A DNA stretch of 64,000 bases from Enoplolaimus lenunculus (Eukaryota > Nematoda > Enoplea > Enoplida > Thoracostomopsidae). The position numbers were made by a program, and so were the translations under genes. The stretch lies in contig JASANG010003189.1 in NCBI GenBank assembly GCA_030248215.1, forward strand, positions 1-64,000. Reading direction: 5' to 3'. How positions within the stretch are numbered: the first letter of the stretch is position 1; every line of letters begins with the position of its first letter. A model generated the notes under the pieces. It worked only from the letters and a program-made list of their open reading frames with translations, searched no databases and was not told the origin of the DNA. Of the stretch, positions 63,936-64,000 are shown piece by piece.

Positions 63936-64000
63936 ATCATTATGTGTAGCTTAGGATTACAATTAGGATTATGCTTAGATTTATTCATAGGCGATAGGAC

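Noticed and set aside
1-64000. Intact or fossil retrovirus, LTR element, Polinton or LINE
   Set aside because: No reverse transcriptase, integrase, capsid-like or polymerase motif and no long direct terminal repeats were found.

Overview
This is a stretch of an animal nuclear genome, probably an invertebrate. It is AT-rich, has spliceosomal introns with GT/AG borders, and is very densely seeded with short non-autonomous DNA transposons (MITEs). I cannot name the species. No bacterial operons, rRNA or intact retroelement are visible.

Two host genes can be supported. The main one is on the + strand and runs off the right edge. It encodes a Ras GTPase-activating protein of the SYNGAP1/DAB2IP/RASAL2 (Drosophila raskol) family. 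I assembled it from GT/AG borders, phase matching and remembered family motifs: a probable first coding exon at 14574-14916, a family-unknown N-terminal exon at 42308-42642, an exon with the basic [11 protein letters not shown] segment (43418-43530), an exon with the family's SHESLL motif and PH-domain remnants (48337-48732), C2-domain exons (about 53979-58741) and RasGAP-domain exons (58916-63532, continuing beyond the window). Every junction from 54157 to 63532 is phase-consistent. The PH-to-C2 junction is unresolved. The second gene (2893-4868, + strand, three proposed exons) starts with a C2H2-like zinc finger and otherwise has no family I recognise.

The rest is repeat landscape. For the reader I name the families by their ends. 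P1: CACTGCAAAAAATGG termini, built of GAGTCAAATTTGACTC palindromes. P2: CACTGTAAATTCCAATGAG termini, built of GAGTTGATTAATCAACTC-type palindromes. T1, T2 and T3: three families with different termini but the same degenerate TTAGGC-type core. D1: termini with TAGTGACCCGAATAAGAGGG. G: termini GGGCCCGTAGCCAGCTCACC. H: termini around GCGGATCC. I: CAAATGTGTGTAGCACC. J: GGGTTGCGCTATA. K: TTAA-flanked 271-bp elements with a tRNA-like core. M: CCTATTCACACGTGCAAG. N: CTCCGG-rich. R: ACCAAGAGTGGATAATG. X: TTTTCCGTTATCCCCC foldbacks. Many are nested in each other, which gives a relative order of insertion.

Layout: 1-2880 intergenic; 2893-5415 zinc-finger gene; 5690-14500 intergenic repeats, including a 530-bp tandem duplication; 14574-63532 the RasGAP gene, whose first proposed intron is 27 kb and packed with MITEs. 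The most notable item is at 61954-62133: a 36-bp unit holding the 3' splice site and first three codons of a RasGAP exon, repeated five times in frame.
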